Shown: one piece after another, positions 63,412-64,000 of the stretch
How the letters are laid out: each line of letters begins with the position of its first letter
Position numbering within the stretch: the stretch's first letter is position 1
Assembly: GCF_013466605.1 (NCBI RefSeq)
Contig: NZ_CP059162.1
Coordinates: forward strand, 4,712,001 to 4,776,000
Source of the DNA: Pseudomonas chlororaphis subsp. aurantiaca
Lineage (GTDB): Bacteria > Pseudomonadota > Gammaproteobacteria > Pseudomonadales > Pseudomonadaceae
Direction of reading: 5' to 3'
Length of the DNA: 64,000 nucleotides
Program-made: the position numbers and the translations under genes
The notes under the pieces: model-generated
What the model was told of the DNA's origin: nothing
The model's input: the letters and a program-made list of their open reading frames with translations, nothing else
Database searches by the model: none

Positions 63412-64000
63412 GGCGCCGAGGTTCCCAACAGCGGGGAGTCTTCCGGCAAATGCACCCGCAATGCCCCTGGGAGCGCGCGAAAACGCAGGTTTTCGCCTTG
63501 CAGGGGCTCACCGTCAAGATTGATATCCAGCCCCTCGGACACCTTGATTTCCACCCAGGGCAGGCGCGTACGCACAAACAGATTGTCGATCCCCCAGCCG
63601 CCGGCCAGCAGGTCCTTCAAGGTGCCCACCAATTCCTGGGGGGCCGGCAGGATACTGACATCCAGCAACCCGTCATCGGCCATCGCCTCAGGGCACAGCA
63701 GATGACCCCCACCGGCCTGGCGCCCGTTGCCGATCCCCAGGGCCAGCAGCTCGCCGCGCCAATGGAAATCCGGCCCCTGCAGCTCGCCGTAGGCCGCATG
63801 CAGCTCATTGAAGCGGGACAAACCGGTGAACAGATAGGCGGCGCCCCCCAGGATCTTTTTCAGGTCCTCGGAGGTATTGGCCGTCACCTGACTGCCGAAC
63901 CCACCCGTGGCCATGTTGAGAAATACCTGGCCACCGACCTCGCCAAGGTCGATCGTCCGTGCCGGTACATCGAGCAGGTTCAGTGCCTCATGGGGCAGCA
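63408..64000 (-). CDS. yegS: YegS-like lipid kinase, 5' end missing
   Basis: The C-terminal 197 residues of a diacylglycerol-kinase-fold protein; the frame continues past the right edge. It contains VGGQVFLNMATGGFGSQVTA, LGGAAYLFTGLSRFNEL, ELLALGIGNGRQAGGGHLLC and EAMADDGLLDVSILPAP, then EGLDINLDGEPLQGENLRFR, all YegS/BmrU-family hallmarks. It phosphorylates lipids such as phosphatidylglycerol. The nucleotide-binding N-terminus is outside the window. Its stop overlaps that of the response regulator. Confidence 0.9.
   Translation of the reverse strand, partial: LPHEALNLLDVPARTIDLGEVGGQVFLNMATGGFGSQVTANTSEDLKKILGGAAYLFTGLSRFNELHAAYGELQGPDFHWRGELLALGIGNGRQAGGGHLLCPEAMADDGLLDVSILPAPQELVGTLKDLLAGGWGIDNLFVRTRLPWVEIKVSEGLDINLDGEPLQGENLRFRALPGALRVHLPEDSPLLGTSAP

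Noticed and set aside
1..64000. CRISPR arrays, tRNA or rRNA genes, insertion sequences
   Set aside because: I looked for regularly spaced direct repeats, tRNA-like TTCGAATC/CCA patterns and transposase motifs and saw none that hold up; the repeats present are REP palindromes.

Overview
The window comes from a fluorescent Pseudomonas, most likely the P. fluorescens group (P. protegens/P. chlororaphis type). The grounds are very high GC with strong GC3 bias, a complete set of pyoverdine genes (fpvGHJK-fpvCDEF, mbtH, pvdH, pvdL, pvdS), the msuEDC-sfnR sulfur locus, the terpene-degradation atuRABCDEF locus, and many Pseudomonas-type REP palindromes between genes. The species is inferred, not proven. 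I recognised no tRNA, rRNA, CRISPR array, transposase or prophage. Layout: 1-3.0 kb carries an Xaa-Pro aminopeptidase (cut by the left edge), a cysteine desulfurase and a small lipoprotein. 3.2-7.6 kb is the sulfonate operon msuE-msuD-msuC-sfnR behind a clear sigma-54 promoter and a cluster of upstream repeats. 7.6-8.5 kb holds soxR divergent from a small monooxygenase, with a MerR-type operator and 19-bp promoter spacer between them. A VOC-family gene follows. 9.56-15.8 kb is the eight-gene operon for releasing iron from ferripyoverdine. 16-18.75 kb has a methyltransferase, a strong terminator, mbtH and pvdH, the last with a perfect PvdS-type iron-starvation box. 19-24.5 kb is a copper/disulfide stress locus (dsbS-dsbR divergent from dsbD-dsbE-dsbG). 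24.6-32.8 kb is accessory DNA: a solitary 1118-residue Upf1-like helicase, a DUF3077 gene, a hypothetical protein with a ParB-like motif, an alpha/beta hydrolase, then an AT-rich patch with a Cys-rich protein, a 72-residue partner, tiny ORFs and a gene fragment. 32.8-46.75 kb is pvdL, encoding the 4339-residue first pyoverdine synthetase, divergent from the sigma factor gene pvdS. 46.8-48.1 kb has two minor genes. 48.2-57.4 kb is atuR facing atuABCDEF, with two mirror-image operators between them. 57.5-64 kb contains an exonuclease, ppnP, a MOSC protein, cheV, a small unknown gene, a NarX-type two-component pair and a lipid kinase cut by the right edge. How the parts work together: low iron relieves Fur repression of pvdS; PvdS then drives pvdH (2,4-diaminobutyrate supply) with mbtH, and pvdL (acyl-Glu-Tyr-Dab start of the chromophore peptide). 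The fpv operon reduces and strips iron from the returning siderophore. The dsb locus sits inside the pyoverdine region but looks functionally separate. The most unusual parts are the AT-rich small-gene module at 31.4-32.3 kb and the solitary helicase at 24.6-28.0 kb.
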